Shown: piece after piece, positions 5,478-5,506 of the stretch | Layout: every line of letters starts with the position of its first letter | Position numbering within the stretch: the first letter of the stretch is position 1 | Origin: Acidobacteriota bacterium | Lineage (GTDB): Bacteria; Acidobacteriota; Terriglobia; Terriglobales; Acidobacteriaceae | Assembly (NCBI GenBank): GCA_021811745.1 | Contig: JAJZNH010000927.1 | Location: 1 to 5,506, forward strand | Direction of reading: 5' to 3' | DNA length: 5,506 nucleotides | Notes under the pieces: model-generated | Seen by the model: the letters and a program-made list of their open reading frames with translations, nothing else | What the model was told of the DNA's origin: nothing | The model's database searches: none | Made by a program: the position numbers and the translations under genes

Positions 5478-5482
5478 CCGGT

Positions 5483-5506
5483 ATGCGTGTAGCGGCAGAG
5501 ATCAAT
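5483..5506 (+). CDS. Start of a divergent gene, cut by the window end
   Basis: Only eight codons are visible (Met-Arg-Val-Ala-Ala-Glu-Ile-Asn), running open to the last base. The ATG has a GAGGTGA site 5 nt upstream and an AT-rich region about 35-50 nt upstream that could carry its promoter. The product cannot be named from eight residues. It is transcribed away from the sigma operon and shares an intergenic region of about 175 nt with it. Confidence 0.5.

Overview
The window comes from a GC-rich bacterium. A rough guess is Acidobacteriota, possibly the Solibacter/Bryobacter group. That guess rests on gene content and protein style: an ECF sigma factor, a zinc-finger anti-sigma factor, and Pro/Tyr-rich membrane proteins with DUF4097-type beta repeats. 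No rRNA or taxonomic marker is present. All complete genes lie on the minus strand, so the map reads right to left. I see no tRNA, rRNA, CRISPR array, insertion sequence or phage gene.

Right edge (about 5300-5506): a non-coding divergent region. It holds inverted repeats and, at 5483, an ATG with a good ribosome binding site on the plus strand. This is the first 8 codons of a divergent gene cut by the window end.

Centre (825-5307): a compact five-gene operon. Gene order is ECF sigma factor, membrane anti-sigma factor with a HxxxCxxC zinc motif, a zinc-finger/multi-pass membrane protein with a Pro-Tyr-rich linker, a 102-residue two-helix membrane protein, and a 543-residue membrane-anchored DUF4097-type beta-repeat protein. 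The junctions are a 2-nt gap and overlaps of 13, 4 and 4 nt, and each downstream gene has a Shine-Dalgarno sequence inside the end of the gene before it. An ECF-type promoter (GGAACC-N16-CGTACT) lies just upstream of the sigma gene and suggests autoregulation. The last three proteins each carry a similar pair of membrane helices resembling the LiaI/LiaF-like (DUF5668-type) domain. The most economical reading is a cell-envelope stress module: the anti-sigma factor holds the sigma factor at the membrane, a signal frees it, and the sigma factor turns on its own operon of membrane proteins. The function is inferred, not shown.

Left (48-680): a cytidylate-kinase-like protein, 144 nt downstream of the operon on the same strand. 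It may be separately transcribed or read through from the operon. No clear terminator was seen on either side of it.
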